Positions 17,529 through 27,016 of a stretch of 64,000 nt of DNA are shown here, piece after piece. The DNA is taken from positions 1-64,000 of the forward strand of contig CAYMIW010000011.1 of assembly GCA_964390725.1 (NCBI GenBank), written 5' to 3'. Position 1 is the first letter of the stretch. Each line of letters begins with the position of its first letter. A program made the position numbers and the translations under genes. The DNA comes from JAABTH01 sp964390725 (lineage in GTDB: Bacteria; Bacillota; Dethiobacteria; DTU022). The notes below the pieces were generated by a model that was given only the letters and a program-made list of their open reading frames with translations, was not told where the DNA came from and did no database searches.

Positions 17529-18779
17529 ATGAATCAGGAATTGAAGCCGCTTAAGTTGCTTCACACATCCGATTGGCACATCGGCCGCACCCTTTATGGC
17601 AGAAAGCGCTATGAAGAGTTCGAAGCTTTTCTGAACTGGTTGGCCGAGACGATTCTTACAAATGAAATTGATGTGCTGCTGGTGGCGGGTGACGTTTTTG
17701 ATACCAGCGCGCCAAGCAATCGTGCTCAGGAGCTCTATTACCGGTTTCTGTGTCGGGTGGCCGACTCATCTTGTCGACATGTTGTGATTATCGCGGGTAA
17801 CCACGATTCACCGACCTTTCTCAATGCCCCTAAGGAGCTGCTCAAGGTTCTTGATGTCCACGTGGTCGGTAGCATTACTGAAACCCCGGAAGACGAGTTG
17901 TTGGTGCTCCGTAATGCGCAGGCTGCTCCCGAGCTAATTGTCTGTGCTGTACCTTACTTACGCGACAGAGATATCCGCACAGCAGAAGCAGGGGAGTGTG
18001 TCGAGGACAAGGGTCGTAAATTAATTGAGGGCGTTCACGCCCATTATACTGCTGTCGCTGCTTTTGCTGAAAAGAAGCGCGCTGAACTTGGCGTCAAGAT
18101 ACCCATTGTTGCCATGGGCCATTTATTCACCGCTGGTGGTCGAACCGTTGATGGTGATGGAGTGCGTGAACTCTACATTGGCTCTCTGGCGCATATGGCA
18201 GTAGATATTTTCACTGATTGCTTCGACTACCTGGCGCTTGGCCATCTTCATGTCCCGCAAAAGGTTAGCGGCTTTGAAAACATCAGGTACAGCGGTTCGC
18301 CACTGCCCATGGGTTTTGGAGAGGCAAAACAGCAAAAGAGTGTATGTCAGGTTGAATTTAACAGTAACTCTGCATCAGTACAGTTAATTGAGGTCCCGGT
18401 GTTTCAAAAGCTCGAGTGCATCAAGGGTGACTGGGATAGTATCTCAAGCCGCATCCTCGAATTGACGGCAACTAACTTTGAGGGCTGGCTTGAAATTGTT
18501 TACGAAGGCAGCGAGGTTATTGGCGACCTGCGTGAACGCTTAGAAGATGCAATTTCCGACACCCAAATGGTAATACTCCGCATCAAGAACAACCGCATCA
18601 TCGAAAGCGTACTAAGGCAAACACATGCAGACGAAACACTCGATGATCTTAACATAAATGATGTGTTCGAACGATGCCTTGCCGTTCATGCCGTACCCGT
18701 GGATCAGCAACCTGAGTTGTTTCGGACCTACCAGGAGGCAGTCTTGTCTCTTCAGGAAGCCGATAAGCAGGCGGAATAG
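17529..18779 (+). CDS. sbcD: Exonuclease SbcCD, nuclease subunit SbcD (Mre11)
   Basis: 416 residues. Metallophosphoesterase motifs are all visible: TSDWHIGR (about 14), VAGDVFD, GNHDSP, and MGHLFTAGG and LGHLHVPQ further on; a C-terminal capping region follows. With SbcC it forms the complex that opens hairpins and trims blocked double-strand ends. It is 11 bases upstream of sbcC. Family membership is clear; whether this is the housekeeping copy or island cargo is not. Recombinase fragments on both sides of sbcDC suggest that the pair came in with mobile DNA. Confidence 0.95.
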   Translation: MNQELKPLKLLHTSDWHIGRTLYGRKRYEEFEAFLNWLAETILTNEIDVLLVAGDVFDTSAPSNRAQELYYRFLCRVADSSCRHVVIIAGNHDSPTFLNAPKELLKVLDVHVVGSITETPEDELLVLRNAQAAPELIVCAVPYLRDRDIRTAEAGECVEDKGRKLIEGVHAHYTAVAAFAEKKRAELGVKIPIVAMGHLFTAGGRTVDGDGVRELYIGSLAHMAVDIFTDCFDYLALGHLHVPQKVSGFENIRYSGSPLPMGFGEAKQQKSVCQVEFNSNSASVQLIEVPVFQKLECIKGDWDSISSRILELTATNFEGWLEIVYEGSEVIGDLRERLEDAISDTQMVILRIKNNRIIESVLRQTHADETLDDLNINDVFERCLAVHAVPVDQQPELFRTYQEAVLSLQEADKQAE

Positions 18780-18790
18780 AGGGGCTGACG

Positions 18791-21700
18791 ATGAGAATAC
18801 TAAAAATAAGGTTCAAGAATCTGAACTCACTGAGTGGCGAATGGGAAATTGATCTGACGCACCCAGCCTTTGTGTCCGAGGGAATCTTCGCAATCACCGG
18901 CCCCACCGGCGCTGGGAAGACCACGATCCTCGACGCTATTTGCCTTGCCCTTTACGGGCGGACGCCTCGCCTGAGTAAGGTAACCAAGAGCGAAAACGAA
19001 ATCATGTCCCGCCAGACCGGGGAATGCTATGCTGAGGTAACCTTCGAAACCCAGGCCGGGCGTTATCGCTGTCACTGGAGCCAACACCGGGCACGTAAGA
19101 AGGTGGATGGCGAACTCCAGCCCCCGAAACACGAAATTGCCAATGCTGATTCCGGAGAGATATTCGAGTCCAAGATCAGAGGGGTTGCAGAACAGATTGA
19201 ACTGGCTACTGGTATGGATTTCGACCGTTTTACCCGTTCCATGCTGCTGGCCCAAGGTGGCTTTGCCGTGTTCCTCCAGGCCGCCCCTGATGAAAGGGCC
19301 CCGATCCTGGAACAAATAACGGGAACGGAGATTTACAGCCAGATATCGAGCCGTGTCCATCAAATAAATCGTGCTGAGCAGGATAAACTGAAACTGCTCC
19401 AGGCTGAAACAGCAGGTATTGTGATACTTGAACCGGAGCAGGAAGAAGAAATTGAGAAATTACTCGGGATAAAACAGAAGGATGAGATAGATCTTAACTC
19501 TAAGGCTGTTGATACCGGGAAAGCTATTAACTGGCTCACCACCATCCATGGCCTGAAGCAGGAAATAACCAGCCTGGCCGATGAAGAGAGCAAGCTGCAA
19601 AGCGATATCGAGGCCTTTAAGCCAGAGAGCGAAAAACTCAACAGGTCTTTGAGTGCAGCTACTCTCGATGGCTTGCATGCAGCGCTAACCGCCACACGAA
19701 AACAGCAGATCGATGATCAAAATACTTTAACGGCTGCGGAAACGTCTCTGCCCGGTTTAGAAGCCTCTGCTAAGGAGCAGGCCGAGACCCTGAAGACAAC
19801 TGAATTGCAAACTGGTCGCGCCAGGGATGAACTGAAAACGGCCACTCCTGTATTGCAGAAGATTCGCTCTCTCGATCAGAAACTCACTGAACTGAAAAAG
19901 GCAGTTATAGAAGGCGAAGAAGGTTGCAAGAAAGTTGCGGCAAGAATTGATGTAGACAAACAATCCATGATCGAAGAGCAGGAAAAGCGGTCCAAGGTTC
20001 ACGAAATGTTGGGCCTTGTTGATGGCTACCTCAAAGAGCATGCAGTCGATGAATGGCTGCTTGGCGGCCTGGCTGGTGTTGAAGAACAACTGAACGATCT
20101 GCTCGCCAGGCAAAAAGATATCCTTCAAAAAGAGACTGATAAAGAAAAGACCGCGAAGGCTTTGGAGCAGGCGACAAAGCTATTCGATAATCAGCAGAAG
20201 CAAACCGGCATTCGGAAACGGGAACTGGATGAGATATCAACACAACTTCAGCAGGGCAAAGTTGCTTTAAGCCAGCTGCTGGGGAACCGCTTGCTGCGAG
20301 AATACCGCGTCGAGAAGGAAGTTCTGCTGCGCGAAATGGCCTTCCTGGCGAAAATAGCGGAGCTTGAAGATTACCGGGCAAAACTGAAAGACGGTAAGGA
20401 ATGTCCACTCTGCGGCGCAACCGAACATCCTTTTGCGGAAGGAAATATTCCTGTAGCCGATGAAACCGAGCAGAAGATCGATGATCTGACCAGACTAATT
20501 AACCAAGCCGAGGATCAGGAAGCTGCTATCAAGAAACTTGAAGAAGCCGAAAGTTTGGCCCGTAAAAACCTGACGGAGGCTGAAAAGTTGGAAGTAGCGT
20601 CCGTTAATGACATGAAATCTTACGGAAAAGCACTTGCCGAAGTAAAAGGCAATCTGGAAAAACTCCGCGCTGATTTTGCCGAACGCAGACAGTCTGTTTT
20701 AACCAAACTAATACCCCTTGGTATTACAGACATCCCTGAAAAGGACCTATCATCAGTGGCAGATACCCTCAAAGCACGACTGAATGCATGGCAGGTCCAG
20801 TCCAAGAAAAAGGTGGAATTTGAAAGACAGATTGCCGAGCTTGATAGCGAGATAAAACGCTTAGACGCGGTTATCGAGACCCAAAACGCTGCCCTTACCG
20901 AACGTCAGCATCGCCTGGAGCTATTAAAAGAAGTATTTGCGACCGGGCATGAAGAGCGTAAAGCACTATATGGCGATAAACAACCCGATGATGAGGAACG
21001 CCGCTTGAACCAGGCGATCTCTGATGCCGAAAATACCGAGAGGCAGGCCAGAGGACGACATAATGATCTACAGCAAAAATTGACAACCGCGAAAGCCAAT
21101 GTCGAAGCCTTGAAGCAACGTATCAACCAGCGTGATCCGGAATTGAGTGAGCTTGAAACTAAATTTGTTGCAGCGCTTTTGCCCGCCGGCTTTGCAAATG
21201 AAGAGGATTTCCTGGCGGCTGTACTCCCCCCTGAACAGAGAGCTGAACTAACCGCTATGGCCAAAAATTTAGCTGATCGCCAAACAGATCTGAAAGCAAG
21301 ACAGAAAGATCGAGAGATGCGATTGGCTAATGAGAGTGCCAGGAAAGTAACCGATAAAACGCTGGAAGAGCTCGAACCTCAATTCAATGGGTATGAAGAT
21401 TCCCTAAAAGAACTGCGCGCATATATTGCCGGCCTCAACCATAAGCTCAGCGAGAACAAGGCCGCCAAAGAGCAGGTAAAGGGAAAGCAAGTAGCTATTG
21501 AAGCCCAGAAAAAAGAGTGTCGCAGGTGGGAAAACCTGCACGAACTGATCGGCTCCGAATCCGGTAAGAAGTACCGTAATTTTGCCCAGGGACTGACCTT
21601 CGAAATGATGATTGGCCATGCCAACCAGCAGCTGCAGAAAATGACTGACCGCTATTTGCTGGCTCGTGATTATGCACAACCCCTTGAGCTTAATGTGGTC

Positions 21701-22048
21701 GACAACTACCAGGCTGGAGAGATTCGGTCCACAAAAAACCTTTCCGGCGGGGAGAGCTTTATCGTCAGCCTGTCCTTAGCACTGGGTTTATCCCAGATGG
21801 CCAGCAAGAATGTTCGGGTGGATTCTCTTTTTCTGGATGAGGGTTTCGGCACGCTGGACGAGGAATCACTGGATACTGCCCTGGAAACCCTTGCGAGTTT
21901 ACAGCAGGACAGTAAGCTGATCGGCGTTATCTCACACGTTCCTACTTTAAAAGAGCGGATTAGCACGCAGATCCTTGTAACGCCTCAAACAGGGGGTAGA
22001 AGCCAGATATCCGGGATTGGTTGTAGTAAAATATCCGCCTCAATATAA
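18791..22048 (+). CDS. sbcC: Exonuclease SbcCD, ATPase subunit SbcC (Rad50)
   Basis: 1085 residues. N-terminal Walker A GPTGAGKTTILDAICLALYG, then a long charged coiled coil, the zinc-hook CPLC at about residue 538, the return coil, and a C-terminal ABC signature LSGGESF (about 983) with Walker B SLFLDEGFGTLD. It is a normal-length SbcC. It clamps DNA and drives the SbcD nuclease by ATP hydrolysis. ATG 18791 has GAGGGG upstream. Co-transcribed with sbcD. Confidence 0.96.
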   Translation: MRILKIRFKNLNSLSGEWEIDLTHPAFVSEGIFAITGPTGAGKTTILDAICLALYGRTPRLSKVTKSENEIMSRQTGECYAEVTFETQAGRYRCHWSQHRARKKVDGELQPPKHEIANADSGEIFESKIRGVAEQIELATGMDFDRFTRSMLLAQGGFAVFLQAAPDERAPILEQITGTEIYSQISSRVHQINRAEQDKLKLLQAETAGIVILEPEQEEEIEKLLGIKQKDEIDLNSKAVDTGKAINWLTTIHGLKQEITSLADEESKLQSDIEAFKPESEKLNRSLSAATLDGLHAALTATRKQQIDDQNTLTAAETSLPGLEASAKEQAETLKTTELQTGRARDELKTATPVLQKIRSLDQKLTELKKAVIEGEEGCKKVAARIDVDKQSMIEEQEKRSKVHEMLGLVDGYLKEHAVDEWLLGGLAGVEEQLNDLLARQKDILQKETDKEKTAKALEQATKLFDNQQKQTGIRKRELDEISTQLQQGKVALSQLLGNRLLREYRVEKEVLLREMAFLAKIAELEDYRAKLKDGKECPLCGATEHPFAEGNIPVADETEQKIDDLTRLINQAEDQEAAIKKLEEAESLARKNLTEAEKLEVASVNDMKSYGKALAEVKGNLEKLRADFAERRQSVLTKLIPLGITDIPEKDLSSVADTLKARLNAWQVQSKKKVEFERQIAELDSEIKRLDAVIETQNAALTERQHRLELLKEVFATGHEERKALYGDKQPDDEERRLNQAISDAENTERQARGRHNDLQQKLTTAKANVEALKQRINQRDPELSELETKFVAALLPAGFANEEDFLAAVLPPEQRAELTAMAKNLADRQTDLKARQKDREMRLANESARKVTDKTLEELEPQFNGYEDSLKELRAYIAGLNHKLSENKAAKEQVKGKQVAIEAQKKECRRWENLHELIGSESGKKYRNFAQGLTFEMMIGHANQQLQKMTDRYLLARDYAQPLELNVVDNYQAGEIRSTKNLSGGESFIVSLSLALGLSQMASKNVRVDSLFLDEGFGTLDEESLDTALETLASLQQDSKLIGVISHVPTLKERISTQILVTPQTGGRSQISGIGCSKISASI

Positions 22049-22091
22049 TTTAGCAAATACACTACTGCAAATACCAGATATCTTCTAAGAG

Positions 22092-22205
22092 CTTTATCCG
22101 ATATGGAAAATCGGGGTTATAACTGTTACTGATTCTGCAAGATTGATTGGGGCAAGCAGGCCAACGCTATATAATTGCGTGAAGGCAAATAATAATAGCA
22201 TATAG
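22092..22205 (+). pseudogene. Serine-recombinase remnant C (C-terminal helix-turn-helix)
   Basis: The frame ending at TAG 22205 reads ITVTDSARLIGASRPTLYNC and a short tail, the C-terminal DNA-binding helix-turn-helix of a resolvase. The preceding DNA (TTATCCGAT ... ACTGTTAC) is similar to that in remnant A around 13138-13170, giving a degenerate direct repeat around the 9 kb of cargo between them. Confidence 0.65.
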
Positions 22206-22252
22206 ATTTATTCTAATAACTAATGGCAAGCACTTTAGTTTTATTAGTATCT

Positions 22253-24082
22253 CTATTGCCTTTCTAACATTTCAGTTATCTTTCTTAACCAGCCTTCTAC
22301 TTCACCATCAGGATCTCTGTCACGTATTCGCTCACTTGTCATTAATGGAAACGCTTTTTCACAAAGTTTATTTTTTGCTTTAGATTCACCTAGAACACTG
22401 TCGAGGCCTTTATTTCTAGAATAAGCGATAGCAAATACCTTTGGTGTGGCATGGCCATCTGCATTAGGGTGGTCTGTTACTTCGATGGTAACACCAAAGG
22501 CTTCCTCGATTGCATCTTTATGAAGATAACTTTCTATTTCATACTTATTTGTTGTTACAGCCCATGAACCATCGCTTCTTCCATTAACCTCATCTACGGC
22601 GCTTTGATATTTAGCTACATCACTGTCGTATATGTGTACTTCTGGTTTGCCCAAGCCTTTTAAGTAGTGTTCGGCCACCCAATGTTTTAGTGTTGAGCCC
22701 CCTAAAGTTATAAATGCAACTCGGCACTCTGTGCTAAGGTCGGGTATTGTTGGATCCGCCAAATGAAGCGCCTTACTTAAGCATTTTATTGCAGTGACAT
22801 CTGTTGGGCCCTCAAAACACATTAAGAGTTTTACACGGCTGTCAGGGATTAGACCTAATGCGTTTGCAACCTCTTCAAATATTTCTGGGCCTATCTTTAT
22901 AGAAGGACATTTTTCATTTGCACAAACGTACCGAATGCCTTCTGCGGGGAGTTCAGCAACTAGCCCAGGACTATGTGTGCTTAACAACACTTGACATCCT
23001 GGATTATTAGATAATTCCTTGAATGCTTTTATCAAAATGAACTGGTTCTTCGGGTGTTGAGCTGTCTCTGGTTCCTCAATTGCATAAATTAAGTTTCGTT
23101 GTTTGGCATTTTCGAGCCTTCGCTCAGACTCTGCTTTAAAAAACCCTACTAATACCAACCTTCTAACACCGCTACCCCTTTTATTCAAGGCAATTCCGTG
23201 ATTAGTATTCATTTCTATAGAATATAGGCTATTCCATTTTGCTGGTGTTGGTGGATTGACTTTCGGATTTAGCTCGTTTGCCAGGTTAGGTGCTAATGTT
23301 TTTATCGCTTCGTGTGTGTTATCTACGATTTCTTGGATTTGACTTCCAATCTTTTTTTCAATTAGCTCTATTTCTTGCCGGGCATCAGCTATAGCAGCAG
23401 TTACAGCAGCCTTCATAGGGTTCTGTACTTCACCATCAGAATCTTGGCTACGCCGATCGCTTTGGAAGAGCGCAAATAATGGGAGATGGCCTTCTAACTG
23501 AGTCCATATTTGTTTACAATCACCTTGGAATTGCTTAATAGGAATAGGTCTTTCGGCTAACTTTAAATCTGGCACGCTATTCCATATTGCTTGCCTCATG
23601 CCTGGGTTACCCTTGAGCGATATGTCTAAATTTTTGTTTTTAATAATATTTTGAAGTTCTTTTTCTTTAAGTTCAAGCAAATTATCCGCACCTACAGCAG
23701 TTGGATGTTGGGCAATTACATATATTTCTTCAGGACACTTTGCTTTGCTGCAATCGTATACCTTCAAAATTTTTAAATTACCTGATTCAGTCAAGAGATG
23801 CTCATCATTGAGGGTAGTTTTAGCGCCAGCATCTAATGTTAGCTCAATGGGGATATTAGAAAACTCGCATGTGATTTGTACTTTTTCTGAATCAGTATAC
23901 ACGCAACAATCATTTTGTTCCATCTTAACCGTTTCACTGTTAAAGTATATCTCGAGAGCTTCTAAAATTGCTGATTTGCCTACATCATTTTGGCCGATTA
24001 ATGTAGTTAAACTATCGATTGGTATTGAGGTTGCTTCGCTAAAACACCGAAAATTTTCAAGGGTAATCGATACAAGATGCAT
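22253..24082 (-). CDS. OLD-family ATP-dependent endonuclease (solo, class 1-like)
   Basis: 609 residues. N-terminal ATPase with Walker A GQNDVGKS (30-37), Walker B IYAIEEPETAQHP and H-loop LLSTHSPGL; C-terminal TOPRIM with the acidic residue in MCFEGPTDVTAI and the acidic DSD in HIYDSDVAKY. No helicase is adjacent, unlike the class 2 gene at 13405. ATG 24082 follows GGAGGTG on the minus strand. It converges with sbcC. Stand-alone OLD proteins include the phage P2 interference protein; a defence role is likely in this island but not proven. The N-terminal sequence FRCFSEATS resembles the other OLD gene only at family level. Confidence 0.85.
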   Translation of the reverse strand: MHLVSITLENFRCFSEATSIPIDSLTTLIGQNDVGKSAILEALEIYFNSETVKMEQNDCCVYTDSEKVQITCEFSNIPIELTLDAGAKTTLNDEHLLTESGNLKILKVYDCSKAKCPEEIYVIAQHPTAVGADNLLELKEKELQNIIKNKNLDISLKGNPGMRQAIWNSVPDLKLAERPIPIKQFQGDCKQIWTQLEGHLPLFALFQSDRRSQDSDGEVQNPMKAAVTAAIADARQEIELIEKKIGSQIQEIVDNTHEAIKTLAPNLANELNPKVNPPTPAKWNSLYSIEMNTNHGIALNKRGSGVRRLVLVGFFKAESERRLENAKQRNLIYAIEEPETAQHPKNQFILIKAFKELSNNPGCQVLLSTHSPGLVAELPAEGIRYVCANEKCPSIKIGPEIFEEVANALGLIPDSRVKLLMCFEGPTDVTAIKCLSKALHLADPTIPDLSTECRVAFITLGGSTLKHWVAEHYLKGLGKPEVHIYDSDVAKYQSAVDEVNGRSDGSWAVTTNKYEIESYLHKDAIEEAFGVTIEVTDHPNADGHATPKVFAIAYSRNKGLDSVLGESKAKNKLCEKAFPLMTSERIRDRDPDGEVEGWLRKITEMLERQ

Positions 24083-24844
24083 ATTACACCTCCAGCTATG
24101 ATTTTATTATAAGCTTCCAAACTTAATATATTCTTCGAGGTTCTTACTGATAGCTAAACCTATTATCAAATAGCGACTTGCTTAACAATTATGCTTCTAC
24201 GCTCTTGAAATCTATTCGACGTTATCTCTGATAAAAGAGATGTCTTTTTAGACTTACCACCATCAATGAACTCTTGAAGTGAAGAAGAAATACAGTGAAT
24301 TTTGATAGTAACTGCAGGAATTACATGGCCACAGAGTGACAGGCCCTTTATTATTAATAAATTATAATATTCTATCTAATTAAATCTGAATATAAGATTA
24401 CCAGTATTGTCGAATAATTACAAGTTAAACTGATTCAATATAAATGTTTATGAAATTAATTTCAGGGTGGGGCCGCGAGCACCAACCTCTGCCCACAGCA
24501 GGCAACTTACGATAACAGCCCTATTATGTAACTGGCGTTTTTTGCGCCTCTTTTTCGTGGCGCGAAGCTGATTGGATAATATTTATTACCGGAAGTTATT
24601 TCTATATGTATTGAAATAAGGATTGGTTTGAATTAAAATGTCTAGCCCACGGTCTGCTGGAAACTGAGGTAAGAGATTAGAATGATACTCTATAGCCTTG
24701 AAATATTCATCATTTGGGAGAAAAAAGACAAGTTGTGTTTGCTTATATATAAGTTATTTTTGGTTCAGAGGTATAAAGTTATAGGAATGCAGGAATTAAG
24801 CTGAGAAAAGGATTTTTTAATAACATAAATGATAAAACGATCAC
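24083..24844. other. Long AT-rich intergenic region ending the defence island
   Basis: About 760 bases between the divergent-ended OLD gene and the lapA-like gene. No reading frame with family features, tRNA or clear promoter was found. A GC-rich patch at 24465-24580 contains GCGCC/GGCGC hairpin potential (about 24546-24572). The composition differs from the flanks, compatible with decayed mobile DNA. Confidence 0.35.
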
Positions 24845-25405
24845 TTATTTTCTTTTTAAAAAATCCCAAAAGCCTTTTTTCGACGGCTCTACAATATGAT
24901 CCTCTGTCTCTGGGTTGCCCTGCTCTTTTTGCTGCCTTCTTAATTTATCTTCCAACTTTTCTTTTTCAAATGCTAATTCAGCTTGCTCTTTTGTAGCAAC
25001 CTCATGTTCTTGTCTCTGTTTGTTTAACTCTTCTTTCAACTTTTCCTTTTCAGCTACCAGTTCATCATGTTCTTTTGCAGCAGCTATTTCACGTTCTTTC
25101 TGAAACCTATCCAACTCAGCTTCCAACTTCTTTTTTTCATCTTCAAGGCTTTTAACGCGATGCTGAAGATCTTTTTTAAGGTTGCGTTCACTTTCAGACT
25201 TAATATAGTTATGAATGCTGCGGTAGATGCCGAAAAAGATCATAATCACTATACCTGTAAAAGTAGAACCCAGGATTAAAGCAAACAAGCTCAGATCTGT
25301 CTGGCCAAAAAGATAGTTTACTGTAACAATTTCATTATTGACAACCGCCAGCGCAGTAACTGCCAGAATTATCAGTATCATCAGCACTATAACAATTGCT
25401 CTCAT
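24845..25405 (-). CDS. LapA-domain membrane protein with C-terminal coiled coil
   Basis: 186 residues. Two N-terminal membrane helices (about 3-25 and 38-60) with VNNEIVTVNYLFG between them, typical of the LapA/YciS (DUF1049) domain, followed by a heptad-rich charged coiled coil (about 70-165) and a basic C-terminus. In Escherichia coli LapA works with LapB in envelope lipopolysaccharide control; in Gram-positives the role is unknown. ATG 25405 has AAAGGGGAAAAG upstream. It is divergent from the riboswitch-controlled glucosaminidase. Confidence 0.85.
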   Translation of the reverse strand: MRAIVIVLMILIILAVTALAVVNNEIVTVNYLFGQTDLSLFALILGSTFTGIVIMIFFGIYRSIHNYIKSESERNLKKDLQHRVKSLEDEKKKLEAELDRFQKEREIAAAKEHDELVAEKEKLKEELNKQRQEHEVATKEQAELAFEKEKLEDKLRRQQKEQGNPETEDHIVEPSKKGFWDFLKRK

Positions 25406-25473
25406 ACTCTTTTCCCCTTTCCCCCAGGTTTTTGCCCATATTTTTGCAACACGGTTTACTTTTTTATATTATA

Positions 25474-25502
25474 ATTATATCTGAGTGCAAAGGTTAAGTA
25501 AA
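25474..25502 (-). promoter_or_regulatory. Promoter of the lapA-like gene
   Basis: On the minus strand TTTACT (25497-25502), 17 bases, TATAAT (25474-25479), about 70 bases before the start codon. Confidence 0.6.
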
Positions 25503-25574
25503 ATAAATACATAATTCTACTGACCCGATACCTGACGTAACGAATATAACCTCGATGGATATTATTTTTAATGG

Positions 25575-25603
25575 TTGACAAAAAAGTTTGAATACTATAT
25601 TAT
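25575..25603 (+). promoter_or_regulatory. Promoter of the first c-di-GMP-I riboswitch transcript
   Basis: TTGACA (25575-25580), 17 bases, TATTAT (25598-25603). Predicted start near 25610, about 27 bases before the aptamer. Confidence 0.85.
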
Positions 25604-25636
25604 TATCTTGAAGTTTATATCTTTATAACTGAACCT

Positions 25637-25754
25637 GACCGACAAAGGCAAACCTGTTGAAAGACAGGGACGCAAAGTCAAGGGTCTAAGGTTCCCAAGG
25701 GGAACTATGACAGCCTGGCAGCCGAAACGGGTTCTATTTGTTTCTTTGTCGGTC
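25637..25754 (+). ncRNA. Cyclic-di-GMP-I (GEMM-I) riboswitch 1
   Basis: The GEMM-I core is recognisable in order: AAAGGCAAACC, a GAAA tetraloop hairpin (CCTGTTGAAAGACAGG), GGACGCAAAG, GGGTCTAA, a second hairpin, and ATGACAGCC...GCCGAAA. An 11-base long-range pair, GACCGACAAAG (25637-25647) with CTTTGTCGGTC (25744-25754), closes it and shares three bases with the following terminator stem; a shorter GAACC/GGTTC pair is an alternative closing stem. It should bind c-di-GMP or a related dinucleotide and control the glucosaminidase at 25778. Confidence 0.85.
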
Positions 25755-25776
25755 CCTCATGAAGGAGGGACTTTTT
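25752..25776 (+). terminator. Riboswitch 1 expression platform (terminator containing the ribosome site)
   Basis: GTCCCTC and GAGGGAC form a 7-bp stem with a six-base loop followed by TTTTT. The 3' strand also carries AAGGAGGG, the ribosome site for GTG 25778, so the hairpin could act on transcription and on translation. Confidence 0.8.
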
Positions 25777-25777
25777 A

Positions 25778-26827
25778 GTGGAGAAAAGTAACTTCAGTAA
25801 CACCTGCATCATCCCAGCATTATTTTCAAGTGTTTTTAATCACTGGCAGCGCAAAGTTTACCTGCTTGCCTTAGTTCTGCTTTTCCTGCTGTTCTACAGC
25901 CTGCCCGCCCAGGCGGCGGTTGAAGGCTTTGTAGCCCGGAACAGCGACGGCAGCTATCACCAGTACTGCTATGGCGAGCTGCTTGATTCTTATGCCTTAC
26001 AGCTATTAGGGACCTCAAACGGTTTTTACGAAGACTTTGCCCGTAAGCAGCCGGTAGCCCTTTTTGACAGTGTTGGGGGTTATATTTGCTATGATGATGT
26101 CCTTACTGCCTATGCTTCATCGCTACGGCTCAGGCAGCAATTCGATATTAACAGTTATGCGGAAAGCGGCCAAGCCGGCAAAGCGGTTATGCCTGCCTCG
26201 CTGAAAGTTGTTACCCTTAACGCCGGCCGGCTTGTTCGTGAATCCGTAGTGCTGGGGCAGGGTGGCGAGCCGGAAAAACCGGCAACTGCTCCAACGGCTG
26301 AAAAAGCGGCTGATCCGGAAACACCACCGCTACTCACAGTTACCCCCCTGGCCGGAGATGCGGAAGTAACCCTGGAACAAGCGCTGCAGTGGGCAACCTC
26401 ATGCAGGGCGCAACAGCGTTTTATTGATGTAGCGCCTCTTTACTGGCAGTATGGCAGCCTTAATGGAATACGCCCCGAGGTTTTATTTGCCCAGGCAGCT
26501 TACGAAACGGGGTTCGGCCGTTTTAGCGGAATTGTGCCGCCTGAATATAACAATTGGGCCGGGATCAAGGTTGCCTCTTCCAACGGTAATGAACCGGAAG
26601 ATCACGAGCAGTTTGCCACTCCCGACGATGGGGTTCGGGCTCATTTCAACCATATTGCCGCTTATGCCGGCCTGCCGCCCGTCGGTGAACCGCACGGTCG
26701 CTACCATGTGGTTGCCAGGGCTTCCTGGGCCGGAACAGTGGAAACGGTGGAACAGTTAAGCGGCAGGTGGGCTCCATCACCAACTTATCATGAGCGTATA
26801 GTAGCCATGATTGAAGAAATGAAGTAA
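25778..26827 (+). CDS. Exported glucosaminidase-domain protein under c-di-GMP riboswitch
   Basis: 349 residues from GTG 25778. A hydrophobic signal (about 27-47, cleavage likely after AQA) is followed by a domain of about 110 residues of unknown function (EGFVARNSDGSYHQYCYGEL; LLDSYALQLLG), a linker, and a glucosaminidase-type (lysozyme-like) domain from about 205 (PLYWQYGSLNGIRPEVLFAQ, ETGFGRFSG, NNWAGIK, DGVRAHFNH). It should act on peptidoglycan outside the cell. The whole protein is a paralogue of the N-terminal part of the gene at 31400. Control by c-di-GMP would link cell-wall remodelling to the sessile/motile decision. Confidence 0.85.
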   Translation: MEKSNFSNTCIIPALFSSVFNHWQRKVYLLALVLLFLLFYSLPAQAAVEGFVARNSDGSYHQYCYGELLDSYALQLLGTSNGFYEDFARKQPVALFDSVGGYICYDDVLTAYASSLRLRQQFDINSYAESGQAGKAVMPASLKVVTLNAGRLVRESVVLGQGGEPEKPATAPTAEKAADPETPPLLTVTPLAGDAEVTLEQALQWATSCRAQQRFIDVAPLYWQYGSLNGIRPEVLFAQAAYETGFGRFSGIVPPEYNNWAGIKVASSNGNEPEDHEQFATPDDGVRAHFNHIAAYAGLPPVGEPHGRYHVVARASWAGTVETVEQLSGRWAPSPTYHERIVAMIEEMK

Positions 26828-26868
26828 ACGTTTCCCTGCAAACCTGAACTTTGTCCAGTTAAAAAATT

Positions 26869-26890
26869 AGGCCCTTAAGGGGGCCTTTTT
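26869..26890 (+). terminator. Rho-independent terminator after the glucosaminidase gene
   Basis: AGGCCC TTAAGG GGGCCT followed by a T run: a compact GC stem with T tail, 40 bases after the stop codon. Confidence 0.85.
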
Positions 26891-27016
26891 AATTTGTAAC
26901 GAACTTGTAACAGGATTTTGTTATACTGTAAGTGTAATTGATATATAAACTATAGGAATAGGGGTGTATAAAATTGTCAAACAATGATTTCAGTGCACTT
27001 CTTATTAAAAAAGGTT

